Below, piece by piece: positions 1 through 7,510 of a stretch of 15,189 nucleotides of DNA (the first letter of the stretch is position 1; the number at the start of each line of letters is the position of its first letter). Made by a program: the position numbers and the translations under genes. The notes below the pieces were generated by a model, which was not told where the DNA came from, ran no database searches, and was given only the letters and a program-made list of their open reading frames with translations. The stretch is from Verrucomicrobia bacterium TMED40 (lineage in GTDB: Bacteria; Verrucomicrobiota; Verrucomicrobiia; Opitutales; Seribacteraceae), in assembly GCA_002167605.1 (NCBI GenBank), contig NHCT01000033.1, forward strand, positions 54,900-70,088. The letters run 5' to 3'.

Positions 1-35
1 ATTCTTCGTTCCTCTGCTACTTTCTTTTTGATCAT
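1..35 (-). CDS. nuoF: Probable start of nuoF (NADH-quinone oxidoreductase subunit F), cut by left edge
   Basis: An ATG at 35 opens a frame that runs off the left edge after 11 complete codons, reading MIKKKVAEERR. It lies 17 bp after the nuoE stop on the same strand, where nuoF (the FMN and NADH-binding subunit, which works with NuoE in the peripheral arm of complex I) normally follows. Basic/acidic N-termini containing an ERR-type motif are common before the NuoF core, but 11 residues cannot prove identity. No Shine-Dalgarno sequence is visible upstream. The call rests mainly on conserved nuoE-nuoF order. Confidence 0.5.
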   Translation of the reverse strand, partial: MIKKKVAEERR

Positions 36-52
36 CGAATTTTTGTCTGGAT

Positions 53-595
53 TCAGCTGGATTTAGGAGGATCCTTTACCAAGTTTTGCTCATAACTGAC
101 GAATTTCTTCGATTGATCTAATTTGCCTGCGACCAAAAGATCAGCCAGCTTTACGGCATCTTCCGAGTTGACATTTTCATAAGTCTCTTCGTCGACCATG
201 ACAACTGGACCTTCCCCACAATCCGCAAGGCATTCCATAAATTCCAAGGAATACTGCCCATCTTCTGAAACATGGCCCTCCTTCACGCCCAATTTTTCCT
301 CCAAGGTTTTGCAAGTGGCATAGGAACCTCTGAGAGCACAAGGTAGAGTTCTGCAGACTCGGACATGCTTTTTACCCCAGGGCTTTTCACGCAACATAGG
401 GTAAAAGGTAATAAGTTCTCGAATGTTGATCGGTTGAAGTTCCAATTTTTCTGCAATCCATTCACTTGCCTCCAAATCAATCGCTCCCAATTCATCTTGA
501 ACGAGATGAATAACCATAAGAGAGGCACTCCTTTTTTCGGGGTAGCGAGCAATAACCTCGTCGATTTTATCGTGCGTTTCTTGAGAAAGTTTCAT
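53..595 (-). CDS. nuoE: NADH-quinone oxidoreductase subunit E (24 kDa, [2Fe-2S] thioredoxin-like)
   Basis: NuoE of respiratory complex I, the peripheral-arm subunit that carries the N1a [2Fe-2S] cluster next to the NuoF flavin site. With the ATG at 595 it has 180 residues, the usual family size. It has an N-terminal helical part (HDKIDEVIARYP, then a helical region ending in the ITFYPML motif) and a thioredoxin-like part. The four cluster ligands are C81 and C86 (C-x4-C in VCRTLPC) and C122 and C126 (C-x3-C in ECLADC), followed by GEGPVVMVD. The frame stays open to an ATG at 649, but that start would overlap nuoD by 41 bp and adds 18 residues unlike the family, so 595 (13 bp after the nuoD stop) is preferred. 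No clear ribosome binding site precedes it; coupling to nuoD is likely. The identity is secure; only the start is uncertain. Confidence 0.95.
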   Translation of the reverse strand: MKLSQETHDKIDEVIARYPEKRSASLMVIHLVQDELGAIDLEASEWIAEKLELQPINIRELITFYPMLREKPWGKKHVRVCRTLPCALRGSYATCKTLEEKLGVKEGHVSEDGQYSLEFMECLADCGEGPVVMVDEETYENVNSEDAVKLADLLVAGKLDQSKKFVSYEQNLVKDPPKSS

Positions 596-608
596 CTGCG
601 AAAACAAA

Positions 609-1847
609 CTATCGGTCGCATTCTCCCATAACGAAATCCAAGCTTCCAAGAATCACGGTAATGTCGGCAAGCATATGACCGGGAGCCATCTTTTCAAGAA
701 TGCTAAGATTACAGAAACTAGGAGCTCTTATTTTCAAACGATAAGGAACACCACCACCTTTCGAAACCAGATAAAACCCGAGTGCTCCCTTTGGATTTTC
801 CGCTTCGAAGTAAGTCTCTCCGGCAGGTATTTGAGGGCCCTCCGTAACAATCATAAAATTCTGGATAAGCTCTTCCATACTGGAGAGAATCTTTTCCTTG
901 GGTGGAGCGAAAATTTTCTTAGCATCCTCAGCGTACCAAGCTCCGCCGGGAAAGGCAGCAATTGCCTGCTTGATAATACGCAAGCTTTGCCTGACTTCCT
1001 CAATACGTACAAGGTAGCGATCATAACAATCACCCCTCGTACCAATGGGAACATCAAAGTCATATTTTTCATACCCGGAGTAAGGCTTATCCTTACGCAA
1101 ATCCAAATCCACACCGGTGGCACGCAAATTGGGCCCGGTCAATCCGTAAGCGATGGCATCGCTCGAAGAAATTTCTCCGATCCCTTCAGTCCGATCAATG
1201 AAAATTCGATTACGAGTCAGAAGTTTCTCAACCTCATCGGTGGCTTTGGGTAATTCATCACAAAATTTCAAAACCCGGTCCAACCAACCTTCGGGTACAT
1301 CCCTCGCCACTCCCCCTATTCGAGTGTAAGAGGTAGTGAAGCGGGCACCCGTAAGTTCCTCAAAGAGAGTATAAAGCTTCTCTCGCTCCGTAAAAGTGTA
1401 CATGAAGGGAGTCCATGCTCCGGCGTCCATACCAAAAACACCCATACCCAGAAGGTGACTGGAAATACGGGCCATTTCACAAATAATTACTCGAATTGCC
1501 TCACAACGCTCAGGAACTTTAACCCCGGCAAGGTTTTCGACCGTTAGGGCGTAAGCCACATTGTTTGCCAAAGGAGCGAGGTAATCAAGGCGGTCTGTGT
1601 AGGGAATAAATTGATTGTAAGTCATGTTTTCGGCGATCTTTTCGTCGCCTCGGTGTAAGTAACCCAACACGGGCTCACATTTTTCAATCAAGTCACCGTT
1701 CAACTCCATCATTAGACGCAAAACCCCGTGAGTGGTGGGGTGAGATGGCCCGACATTCAGGGCCATTCTTTCCGAACCTTCCTCGGCCAGGGCTACACGG
1801 GCACCTACATCTCCGATGGCCATCTCTTTGGTTGTGGTCGTGCTCAT
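609..1847 (-). CDS. nuoD: NADH-quinone oxidoreductase subunit D (49 kDa)
   Basis: NuoD of complex I, the hydrogenase-large-subunit relative that forms much of the quinone-reduction pocket with NuoB. It is full length at 412 residues. The signature NVGPSHPTTHGVLRL lies at 31-45 and GYLHRGDEKIAENMTY at 62-77. Aligned by eye to Thermus Nqo4, H40 and Y89 match the quinone-binding His38 and Tyr87, with the same 49-residue spacing. The protein ends in the typical MGECDR. NuoD is separate from NuoC here, not the fused NuoCD of enterobacteria. Its ATG overlaps the nuoC stop in an ATGA (1844-1847), which implies translational coupling. A roughly 27-residue Thr/Ala-rich lead precedes the conserved core. 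Nothing indicates damage. Confidence 0.97.
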   Translation of the reverse strand: MSTTTTKEMAIGDVGARVALAEEGSERMALNVGPSHPTTHGVLRLMMELNGDLIEKCEPVLGYLHRGDEKIAENMTYNQFIPYTDRLDYLAPLANNVAYALTVENLAGVKVPERCEAIRVIICEMARISSHLLGMGVFGMDAGAWTPFMYTFTEREKLYTLFEELTGARFTTSYTRIGGVARDVPEGWLDRVLKFCDELPKATDEVEKLLTRNRIFIDRTEGIGEISSSDAIAYGLTGPNLRATGVDLDLRKDKPYSGYEKYDFDVPIGTRGDCYDRYLVRIEEVRQSLRIIKQAIAAFPGGAWYAEDAKKIFAPPKEKILSSMEELIQNFMIVTEGPQIPAGETYFEAENPKGALGFYLVSKGGGVPYRLKIRAPSFCNLSILEKMAPGHMLADITVILGSLDFVMGECDR

Positions 1848-2464
1848 ACTGGTTTCTCTTTCTTCTCAGTCCAACTTTGGTCTTTGGCTCTGGGTTCTGA
1901 TTCACTCATAAAACCTTCGTCTGAGGCAACGAAAGGGCCACCCATCATAGGAGCTGGTTCCACCTCGGCCTGAGTAACTTCCACAACATCGGCAGCAGGT
2001 AAATCAGTTTCGATTCCGGCGAGAGGAAATTCTTTGCGTAAGGGAAAATATGGATATTCGTCCCACATGAGAATTCTTTTCATATTCGGATGATCGGTGA
2101 AAACAATACCAAACATATCGTAGGTTTCCCTTTCATGCCAATTTGCTGCGGGAAAGATGTGGGAAAGACTGGGGAATTGTGGGGATTCACATTCAACTCC
2201 GCAAGATGAGTGCACTCGAAGGTAGTTGCGGTGAATGCGTGAATAAAGGTGTAAAACTACAGAGAATCGTTCTTCGGCATCGGTTCCATGGTCAATCGCA
2301 GTCAGGTCAACCAGAAGATCAAAGGTTTCCTGATCCCGCAGAGATTTCGTAAAATCAATGATGTTCTCGGCAGGACAATCAAGGGTCAGGTAGTCGGTTT
2401 GGTGATTGAATTCAAGGAAGGTATGCTTTCCAAGAAGCACCTTGATGAAATCTTCGTCAATCAT
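1844..2464 (-). CDS. nuoC: NADH-quinone oxidoreductase subunit C (30 kDa)
   Basis: NuoC of complex I, the peripheral-arm subunit that packs against NuoD. It has 206 residues. The family signature lies at about 108-147: WHERETYDMFGIVFTDHPN, then KRILMWDEYPYFPLRKEFPL. The usual small segment before PLRK (GHPLRK in many bacteria) is YFPLRK here. After the core there is a C-terminal extension of about 55 residues rich in Glu, Pro and Ala, including PMMGGPFVAS and a Lys/Glu-rich end, not needed for the fold and presumably flexible. The ATG lies 5 bp after the nuoB stop and the stop overlaps the nuoD start, so the gene sits inside a coupled nuoBCDE run. Confidence 0.95.
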   Translation of the reverse strand: MIDEDFIKVLLGKHTFLEFNHQTDYLTLDCPAENIIDFTKSLRDQETFDLLVDLTAIDHGTDAEERFSVVLHLYSRIHRNYLRVHSSCGVECESPQFPSLSHIFPAANWHERETYDMFGIVFTDHPNMKRILMWDEYPYFPLRKEFPLAGIETDLPAADVVEVTQAEVEPAPMMGGPFVASDEGFMSESEPRAKDQSWTEKKEKPV

Positions 2465-2469
2465 AGGAA

Positions 2470-2991
2470 CTATCCGAGCTTGTGCTCTTGTGCTTGTAAG
2501 AGGTTTTTGGCCGATGATTCCTGGCCTATCTTGTCTTGCAATTTCATCATAGCATCAAGCAAAGCTTCGGGCCTCGGCGGGCAACCACTCACATAGACAT
2601 CTACGGGTACGATGTTGTCCACTCCTTGCATCACCGCATAGGATCGATACATTCCACCTGTAGAAGCACAGGCACCCATTGCCACCACCCACTTAGGGTC
2701 TCCCATCTGATCGTAAATGCGCCTTACCACTTCTGCCATTTTGTAGGTAACAGTGCCTGCTACAATCATGCAGTCTGATTGACGAGGGGAAAACCGCATC
2801 ACTTCCATACCAAACCGAGAAATGTCATAACGGGAGGCAGCCGATGCCATCAGTTCAATCGCACAACAGGCCAAGCCCATGGGCATGGGCCAAACAGAGT
2901 GTTTTCTGATCCAATTAATAACCGCATCCGCCTTGGTAACGACCAATTCGCCCTCTATCTTACTGTTATAGGAGACCTCGTTAGAAATCAT
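2470..2991 (-). CDS. nuoB: NADH-quinone oxidoreductase subunit B (N2 [4Fe-4S] subunit, PSST)
   Basis: NuoB carries cluster N2, the last iron-sulfur centre before quinone in complex I. From the ATG at 2991 it has 173 residues. Cluster ligands are the adjacent pair C42-C43 (GLACCAIE), C108 (MGACAS) and C137 ([10 protein letters not shown]). The surrounding blocks [27 protein letters not shown] and [12 protein letters not shown] are standard for the family. The frame extends upstream to an ATG at 3030 and a TTG at 3033, giving 13-14 more residues (with a Cys and basic residues) that are not typical. The 2991 ATG follows a purine-rich AGAAAG about 6 bases upstream, so I prefer it, but the longer form is possible. 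It is the first nuo gene here; no nuoA precedes it. Confidence 0.95.
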   Translation of the reverse strand: MISNEVSYNSKIEGELVVTKADAVINWIRKHSVWPMPMGLACCAIELMASAASRYDISRFGMEVMRFSPRQSDCMIVAGTVTYKMAEVVRRIYDQMGDPKWVVAMGACASTGGMYRSYAVMQGVDNIVPVDVYVSGCPPRPEALLDAMMKLQDKIGQESSAKNLLQAQEHKLG

Positions 2992-3065
2992 ATTAATCTT
3001 TCTAATCAATCTATCATGACAAGCAAACATCAAAACTAGGAATCTTTAAATCCCTGTAAATCTAA

Positions 3066-3082
3066 TCACCTCAAAAAGGTGA
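3066..3082. repeat. Perfect 6-bp inverted repeat (TCACCT-5 nt-AGGTGA)
   Basis: TCACCT at 3066-3071 and AGGTGA at 3077-3082 form a perfect dyad around a five-base A-rich loop. It lies about 75 bp upstream of the nuoB ATG, between the divergent transcripts. It could be an operator for a dimeric regulator or a small hairpin in the nuo leader. No T-run directly follows it on either strand (on the plus strand the T-run begins six bases later), so a rho-independent terminator is unlikely. Confidence 0.5.
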
Positions 3083-3098
3083 GCTTGATTTTTGAAAG

Positions 3099-3129
3099 TT
3101 GACGAAACCAAGCAACCGAGGCATTTAAA
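3099..3129 (+). promoter_or_regulatory. Possible promoter of tRNA-Ser
   Basis: TTGACG at 3099-3104 matches five of six bases of the sigma-70 -35 consensus. TTTAAA at 3124-3129 is a fair -10 (four of six), but the 19-bp spacer is longer than ideal. The -10 ends 17 bases before the mature tRNA 5' end, a sensible distance for a short 5' leader. The call is based on eye matching only. Confidence 0.3.
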
Positions 3130-3146
3130 TTAACCTTCAAGTCAAC

Positions 3147-3234
<88 letters not shown>

Positions 3235-3250
3235 TTTACTCAGAAAAGCG

Positions 3251-6200
3251 TTACGCGTCTCTCATGTAAATTTTGGCACTTGAGCTAAAGGTTGCCTCTG
3301 CTAAGTCCAAATGAGCGGGTGCCGAAATGCTTTCGCTTCCACCAGTGGAAGAAGTCGCTTCGCCAGCCAGAAGAATCGCAACCTTCCCGTACAGGTTTAC
3401 CGAGGTTCCGTCTACTGGAGCCGAAACTTCGCCTTCATTGAGCCATCTGCGCAGTTGCATTTGGCTCCATCCGTTGTAGGGGGATTTGGCACCGAGCACA
3501 TTTTCTGCAAACCTCATTCCGGCAGTTTTCCACAAGCTTCCTGTAAGCTCTGGTGAATCGGTCATAATTCCACGCATTGACTCGGTGGTCAACCAGAGTG
3601 CGGAGACCGCTGAATCGGCAACCACATTTGCCGTCCTCGGGATTCCGGCCAAAACTGCCATTTCTCCGATCACTGCTCCACGACCCATGATATCGACCAC
3701 TATATCTCCGATTGAAACCTTTACGCTTCCTCGAGTAATGACAATCATACCATCACCGGAATCACCTTGTTTCATAACCATGTCTCCGGAATTGTAAGAC
3801 TTAGGCTCGGAGGCTGCGACAATCTTGGAAATCAATGCCTCCGACATTCCCTTTAACCAATTCACTTCCCGTAAGACCTCTTCCGGTTCGGGTAGTGTCA
3901 AGTTGAGCGAGCGATCCATGACCGACTTCATTCGCTCTTCGACGGCAATGATCATGCGAGAGGCCTCATCCGCTTCCAACATCCCATCTGATTTTAGTTT
4001 CTTGATTGTATTACGTTCATGATTGAGCACGGATCGAATCGCATCCTTGGTCTCAATTCCTACAGTCGCCTCCGGATAATTCTCATGCATGTTACGAATG
4101 AATTGCAGACCGGCCAAGCGGTTTTGGCGAATTTCGTCCTTAAGGACACGGGATGCCTTAGCCAGCTTTTCCGGATCGCCGGAGTCATCTAACTCTTTCA
4201 CTAGGGTATCAACCATTTTGGCCATATCCTGTTGAGCCACGACAAAGGCTTTTGCCGAATCATAACTTACAGTAATCTTATCGGTAAAGTGACTTTTTAG
4301 GAACGGAATTTCCCGGATAGCCTCAGTCAATTTGCTGACTCCGCACACTTTATCCAAATAACCCCGTTCAGTCATGGGAACCTTTCCTTGCAAATCAAGG
4401 AATTCACTCAGGTTGTTGTCGAGGGTCGCCACAGCCCGAGCACTAAGCAAACCAGATCTGAATTGGCCCCAATAGCTGCTGCGTTCGCGCTCAAGCAATC
4501 GTCTCCGGGTCTCTGAAAGCGTATCCATGTCCGCCACTTCCTCCGAGGTAAGCGGATAGGTAACGGGATCGGGTAAATACTTTCGAACCTCAGACCAATT
4601 CGCTCCGCTTAGAAAACGATCGTCTTTTAACAAATCCATTTCCTGCTCACAGCCATTCGCCACATTGCCCGAGGCATTAGAAAACATTAATTTCTTGACC
4701 GCGGGCAAATCCGTCAAGCCAAGGGCGTTAACTAGACCCTTGATCGTCGTCGCATTCACCAAAAGAGTAAGCAAAACGATTCCAGAAATAAGAAAGAGAA
4801 ATTGGTCTCTCACGCGGGCTGAAATCCCTACTAAAGAAGCTTGAGCAATAGCCCCCTGCCCCTCTCCCAAAATGAGCACCACCTTCTCCCTACTCTTTAA
4901 GTCGTCTCGTAATTGAGCGGCATCTTTGGTTTTGAAACCGTCGAAATGTTCCGCTGCTCGTTCGGAGGATTGGGAGATGCCCACTACTTTCCCGCCACTG
5001 ATCTCAACATCCGCATGAGTGATAGACATGCCTTGATAAAGCCTACCCATTTTCTGATCTGCGTTCGCCAATGCATTTTTAGAATCAAGCTTATCAACCA
5101 TTTCTTTTTCGAAAACAAAGGCTGCGGTTGTCTTTTGCTTATATCCAGACCCACCGTCTTCGATGTCAAATTGGAAGCGATACTGTTCGGTGTAGACCAC
5201 CAAGGCCAAAGCCAAGCCGATGGCTCCTCTCAACGCACCCCACCAAACAACGACCGCATCCTTGCCAGGCAAACCATATCCTGATTTGCGCATGAAAGGA
5301 TAGAAAATTCCCATATTGAATCCACGCACCAAATGAATGGCCAGGTAGACCAAACCAAGAATGGCAAAGTCCATGCCGGTTGGCTGGGCTTTTTGTGCGA
5401 TCACAACTCCAACTACGATAAAGATGATCACATTGGCGGCAAAGGCAGTGAATTCCCAGAACTCGTGCATAAAGTGCTCCACTTCAGGACTGATTCGAGT
5501 CCTTCCAACTCCTGCCATCACTATGCCCAAGGCAACCAATCCGAGAACTCCCGAAACATGAAAGAAATGCTCGCAAATGAAAAATACAGCATAGGAGGTT
5601 ACAAGGACCACGGTAATTTCAATCATGGGGTCATTGAAAACTTTACGAACCCATAAGACCGCGATCAGACCAAGCAGAACTCCGACTAATCCACCGGCCG
5701 CACCTATCTTAAGGAAACCGACCGCAGCACTTCCGATGAAACTCCCCGGACTGGTGAAGGCTTCCGCTCCAGTCACGACCCCAATCAATAGAACGAAGCC
5801 AACAATGGCTGTACCGTCGTTGAGAAGAGATTCCCCTTCAATCAGGGTACCAAGTTTTTTACTGGCTCCCAATTCCTTCAACAAAGCAACCACGGCGACC
5901 GGGTCGGTGGCACTGACCACCGCCCCAAATAGAAAAGATGCAAGAAAGATAAAAGCACCGGAATCGACATTCCAATCCTCGAGCACACCTCCCGGACCTC
6001 CGAATATTCCTATCATTCCGTAAAAAATTAAACCGGTCAGAACGGTTGCGGTGATAATACCCGGTCCCGCCAGATAAAAAGCATTGAGTACGGATTTTTT
6101 AAAGGTGTGCACATCCAGAGCGAACCCAGCCTCAAAAATCAAAATCGGCAAAAAGACATAGAGAATCAAGTGTCCGTCCAAATTTCCTCCCCAGGAAATC

Positions 6201-6481
6201 GCCCCGCTTAAAGTATCGATGAACTTCGCCCATAAACCGGAAGCTTGCTCGGCGTGATCAGCACCATGGCCATGACCATCACCCTCAATGTAGGCACGAT
6301 TCAAGGCTCCCATACCCAGACCAATCAAAAGAAGCAGGACCGTAAAAGGCAAAGGAATCTTCTGAAGAAAGTGGCGGGTAGCGGCCCCAATGACCAAAGC
6401 CAAGATAAGAAAAAACAAACCATAGAGGTATTCGTGTCCACCACCTGAGGCGAGGACCATTGGAGCGATTGTAGAATTCAT
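3251..6481 (-). CDS. CPA1-family Na+/H+ antiporter with C-terminal cyclic-nucleotide-binding domain (SOS1-like layout)
   Basis: A 1076-residue inner-membrane antiporter. Residues 17-430 and about 557-582 form the CPA1 transport domain: many hydrophobic helices, ATDPVAV with D193, GESLLNDGT with the N221-D222 pair, and WGALRGA at 414-420 followed by a helix. The ND pair is typical of electroneutral CPA1 exchangers. A soluble segment of about 120 residues (433-555) is inserted before the last helix (558-580), where relatives usually have a short loop. A His-rich loop (GHGHGADH, 69-76) lies between the second and third helices. A cytoplasmic helical region (600-870) leads to a cNMP-binding fold (about 872-985); its phosphate-binding cassette IGEMAVLAGIPRTA keeps G939, E940 and R949. 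The last 70 residues are beta-rich. The order (transporter, long helical part, cNBD) matches plant SOS1. The gene lies 21 bp after the FecR-like gene and is last in that run. No Shine-Dalgarno is visible. Substrate (Na+ or K+) cannot be told. Confidence 0.9.
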   Translation of the reverse strand: MNSTIAPMVLASGGGHEYLYGLFFLILALVIGAATRHFLQKIPLPFTVLLLLIGLGMGALNRAYIEGDGHGHGADHAEQASGLWAKFIDTLSGAISWGGNLDGHLILYVFLPILIFEAGFALDVHTFKKSVLNAFYLAGPGIITATVLTGLIFYGMIGIFGGPGGVLEDWNVDSGAFIFLASFLFGAVVSATDPVAVVALLKELGASKKLGTLIEGESLLNDGTAIVGFVLLIGVVTGAEAFTSPGSFIGSAAVGFLKIGAAGGLVGVLLGLIAVLWVRKVFNDPMIEITVVLVTSYAVFFICEHFFHVSGVLGLVALGIVMAGVGRTRISPEVEHFMHEFWEFTAFAANVIIFIVVGVVIAQKAQPTGMDFAILGLVYLAIHLVRGFNMGIFYPFMRKSGYGLPGKDAVVVWWGALRGAIGLALALVVYTEQYRFQFDIEDGGSGYKQKTTAAFVFEKEMVDKLDSKNALANADQKMGRLYQGMSITHADVEISGGKVVGISQSSERAAEHFDGFKTKDAAQLRDDLKSREKVVLILGEGQGAIAQASLVGISARVRDQFLFLISGIVLLTLLVNATTIKGLVNALGLTDLPAVKKLMFSNASGNVANGCEQEMDLLKDDRFLSGANWSEVRKYLPDPVTYPLTSEEVADMDTLSETRRRLLERERSSYWGQFRSGLLSARAVATLDNNLSEFLDLQGKVPMTERGYLDKVCGVSKLTEAIREIPFLKSHFTDKITVSYDSAKAFVVAQQDMAKMVDTLVKELDDSGDPEKLAKASRVLKDEIRQNRLAGLQFIRNMHENYPEATVGIETKDAIRSVLNHERNTIKKLKSDGMLEADEASRMIIAVEERMKSVMDRSLNLTLPEPEEVLREVNWLKGMSEALISKIVAASEPKSYNSGDMVMKQGDSGDGMIVITRGSVKVSIGDIVVDIMGRGAVIGEMAVLAGIPRTANVVADSAVSALWLTTESMRGIMTDSPELTGSLWKTAGMRFAENVLGAKSPYNGWSQMQLRRWLNEGEVSAPVDGTSVNLYGKVAILLAGEATSSTGGSESISAPAHLDLAEATFSSSAKIYMRDA

Positions 6482-6502
6482 AGTAACGGACGATTGAAGT
6501 TA

Positions 6503-7468
6503 TTATTCGGTTCGAAGTAAACGACTAGGAAAAGGACGGGGGCTCTGAATTTCTGCATTTTGGGTATCCTCCTTAGCGGAAGATTGCCCTTGAACATTCG
6601 GAGAGTCTTCTGGAGTCGGAGCCAATCCAGCAGAGTCTTCCATTCTTTTTGGGGAACGGCCCAACAACTCGAGCAAAGGATCTACCCCCGGCATTGCATA
6701 AGATTCCGAAGCACTAAGCTTCTCAGAACCGGTTTCAACAGCTTCGGCATTTGATACAACCTTAGGCAAGACTTCGAAGCGATCCGGAGCCTTTGCATCT
6801 CCTACTTCCGCGGCAAAAGTTTTGCCAATCGAATTTTCTTGGGCAGCAGAAATGGTCGCTAAGGATTGCCGGAAGGAGGCGGCATTCGAAAACCCTGATA
6901 TCAAATAAGATGTCTCGATTATTTTTCCTACATTTACATACACCTTGTCCCCGAAACCCCGATCACCGGGCATAACGAACAGCAGTTCTCCAGGCATCAA
7001 ATCCTGAGATTTCCCTGCACTGGGAATCTCCATCCGAAAACGGCCCAAAATGCCAATGACCTTAAATCCTCCATTCGTCTCAACCTCCAACATACAACAT
7101 CCCGAACCGCTCAACCTGACCGAAGCTTCCGGGCCTATCAGGTTGGTAATGTTCTGAATATTCCGAGACTGAATCATAATCGAACCAGCATGTAACCTCA
7201 TCGCATTCTCTTCCAATTCAAACCGGGTTTCGGATCCAAAACGAAATTGAAATCCGGCCGCTAAGGTTTCTAACCCACTTCGAGGGCGAACGGAAATGAG
7301 TTGATTCCTGGGTAAATAGCTTGCTCTTTTCAACAGTTCCTTAGGCCCGTCCTTCAAACTAGCCTGAGCCCCATCTCCCTGACTACTCAAAAGGAGGTGC
7401 GAAGCTTGTCCCCACAAATGAACGGAATACGAGAAAAACAAAATGATCGTAAATAACACTCCTTTCAT
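6503..7468 (-). CDS. Secreted FecR-like domain protein
   Basis: A 321-residue protein with a clear signal peptide (MKGVLFTIILFFSYSVHLWGQA, cleavage near residue 21). Residues about 55-165 have the short-beta-strand pattern of a FecR-like domain: RSGLETLAAGFQFRFGS, a strand ending FELEENAMRLHAGSIMI, then VRLSGSGCCMLEVE and FKVIGILGRFRM. The usual TAGVRGTEF-type signature is missing; a Cys pair (C124-C125) sits at about that place. The C-terminal 130 residues are low complexity, rich in Ser, Glu, Pro and Ala, and probably disordered. It likely acts in the periplasm or outer envelope. It lies 42 bp after the outer-membrane barrel gene and 21 bp before the antiporter. It is probably a divergent companion of the larger FecR protein two genes upstream. 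Not recognised as a named family beyond this; function unknown. No Shine-Dalgarno is visible before the ATG. Confidence 0.75.
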   Translation of the reverse strand: MKGVLFTIILFFSYSVHLWGQASHLLLSSQGDGAQASLKDGPKELLKRASYLPRNQLISVRPRSGLETLAAGFQFRFGSETRFELEENAMRLHAGSIMIQSRNIQNITNLIGPEASVRLSGSGCCMLEVETNGGFKVIGILGRFRMEIPSAGKSQDLMPGELLFVMPGDRGFGDKVYVNVGKIIETSYLISGFSNAASFRQSLATISAAQENSIGKTFAAEVGDAKAPDRFEVLPKVVSNAEAVETGSEKLSASESYAMPGVDPLLELLGRSPKRMEDSAGLAPTPEDSPNVQGQSSAKEDTQNAEIQSPRPFPSRLLRTE

Positions 7469-7510
7469 ATTTTAATGATAAAAAGGATTGATTCCCGACA
7501 GGTCAAACCT

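Larger units (their letters stand above)
2992..3146. other. Divergent intergenic region between nuoB and tRNA-Ser
   Basis: This 155-bp AT-rich region separates leftward nuoB from the rightward tRNA and must hold the promoters of both unless nuoB is transcribed from the surface operon to the right. It holds the inverted repeat at 3066-3082, a possible tRNA promoter at 3099-3129, and a second GTTGAC/GTCAAC pair (3098-3103 and 3141-3146) facing each other across 37 bp. For nuoB the best minus-strand promoter candidate I found is TTGAGG, 18 bp, TTTAAA, which is weak and starts inside the inverted repeat. No gene was found in it. Confidence 0.6.

Noticed and set aside
596..649. Longer nuoE starting at an ATG at 649
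   Set aside because: It would overlap the end of nuoD by 41 bp, and the 18 extra residues do not fit the family; the ATG at 595 gives a normal length and spacing.
675..1253. Plus-strand open frame of 192 codons
   Set aside because: It lies wholly opposite nuoD, matches no family I know and has no start signals; it is a shadow of the nuoD codons.
3066..3094. Inverted repeat as a rho-independent terminator
   Set aside because: The stem is only 6 bp and the T-run does not follow directly; it also lies upstream of both neighbouring genes.
5625..6023. Plus-strand open frame of 132 codons rich in Pro, Thr and Lys
   Set aside because: It is antisense to the membrane helices of the antiporter, a usual source of such Pro/Thr/Lys-rich shadows.
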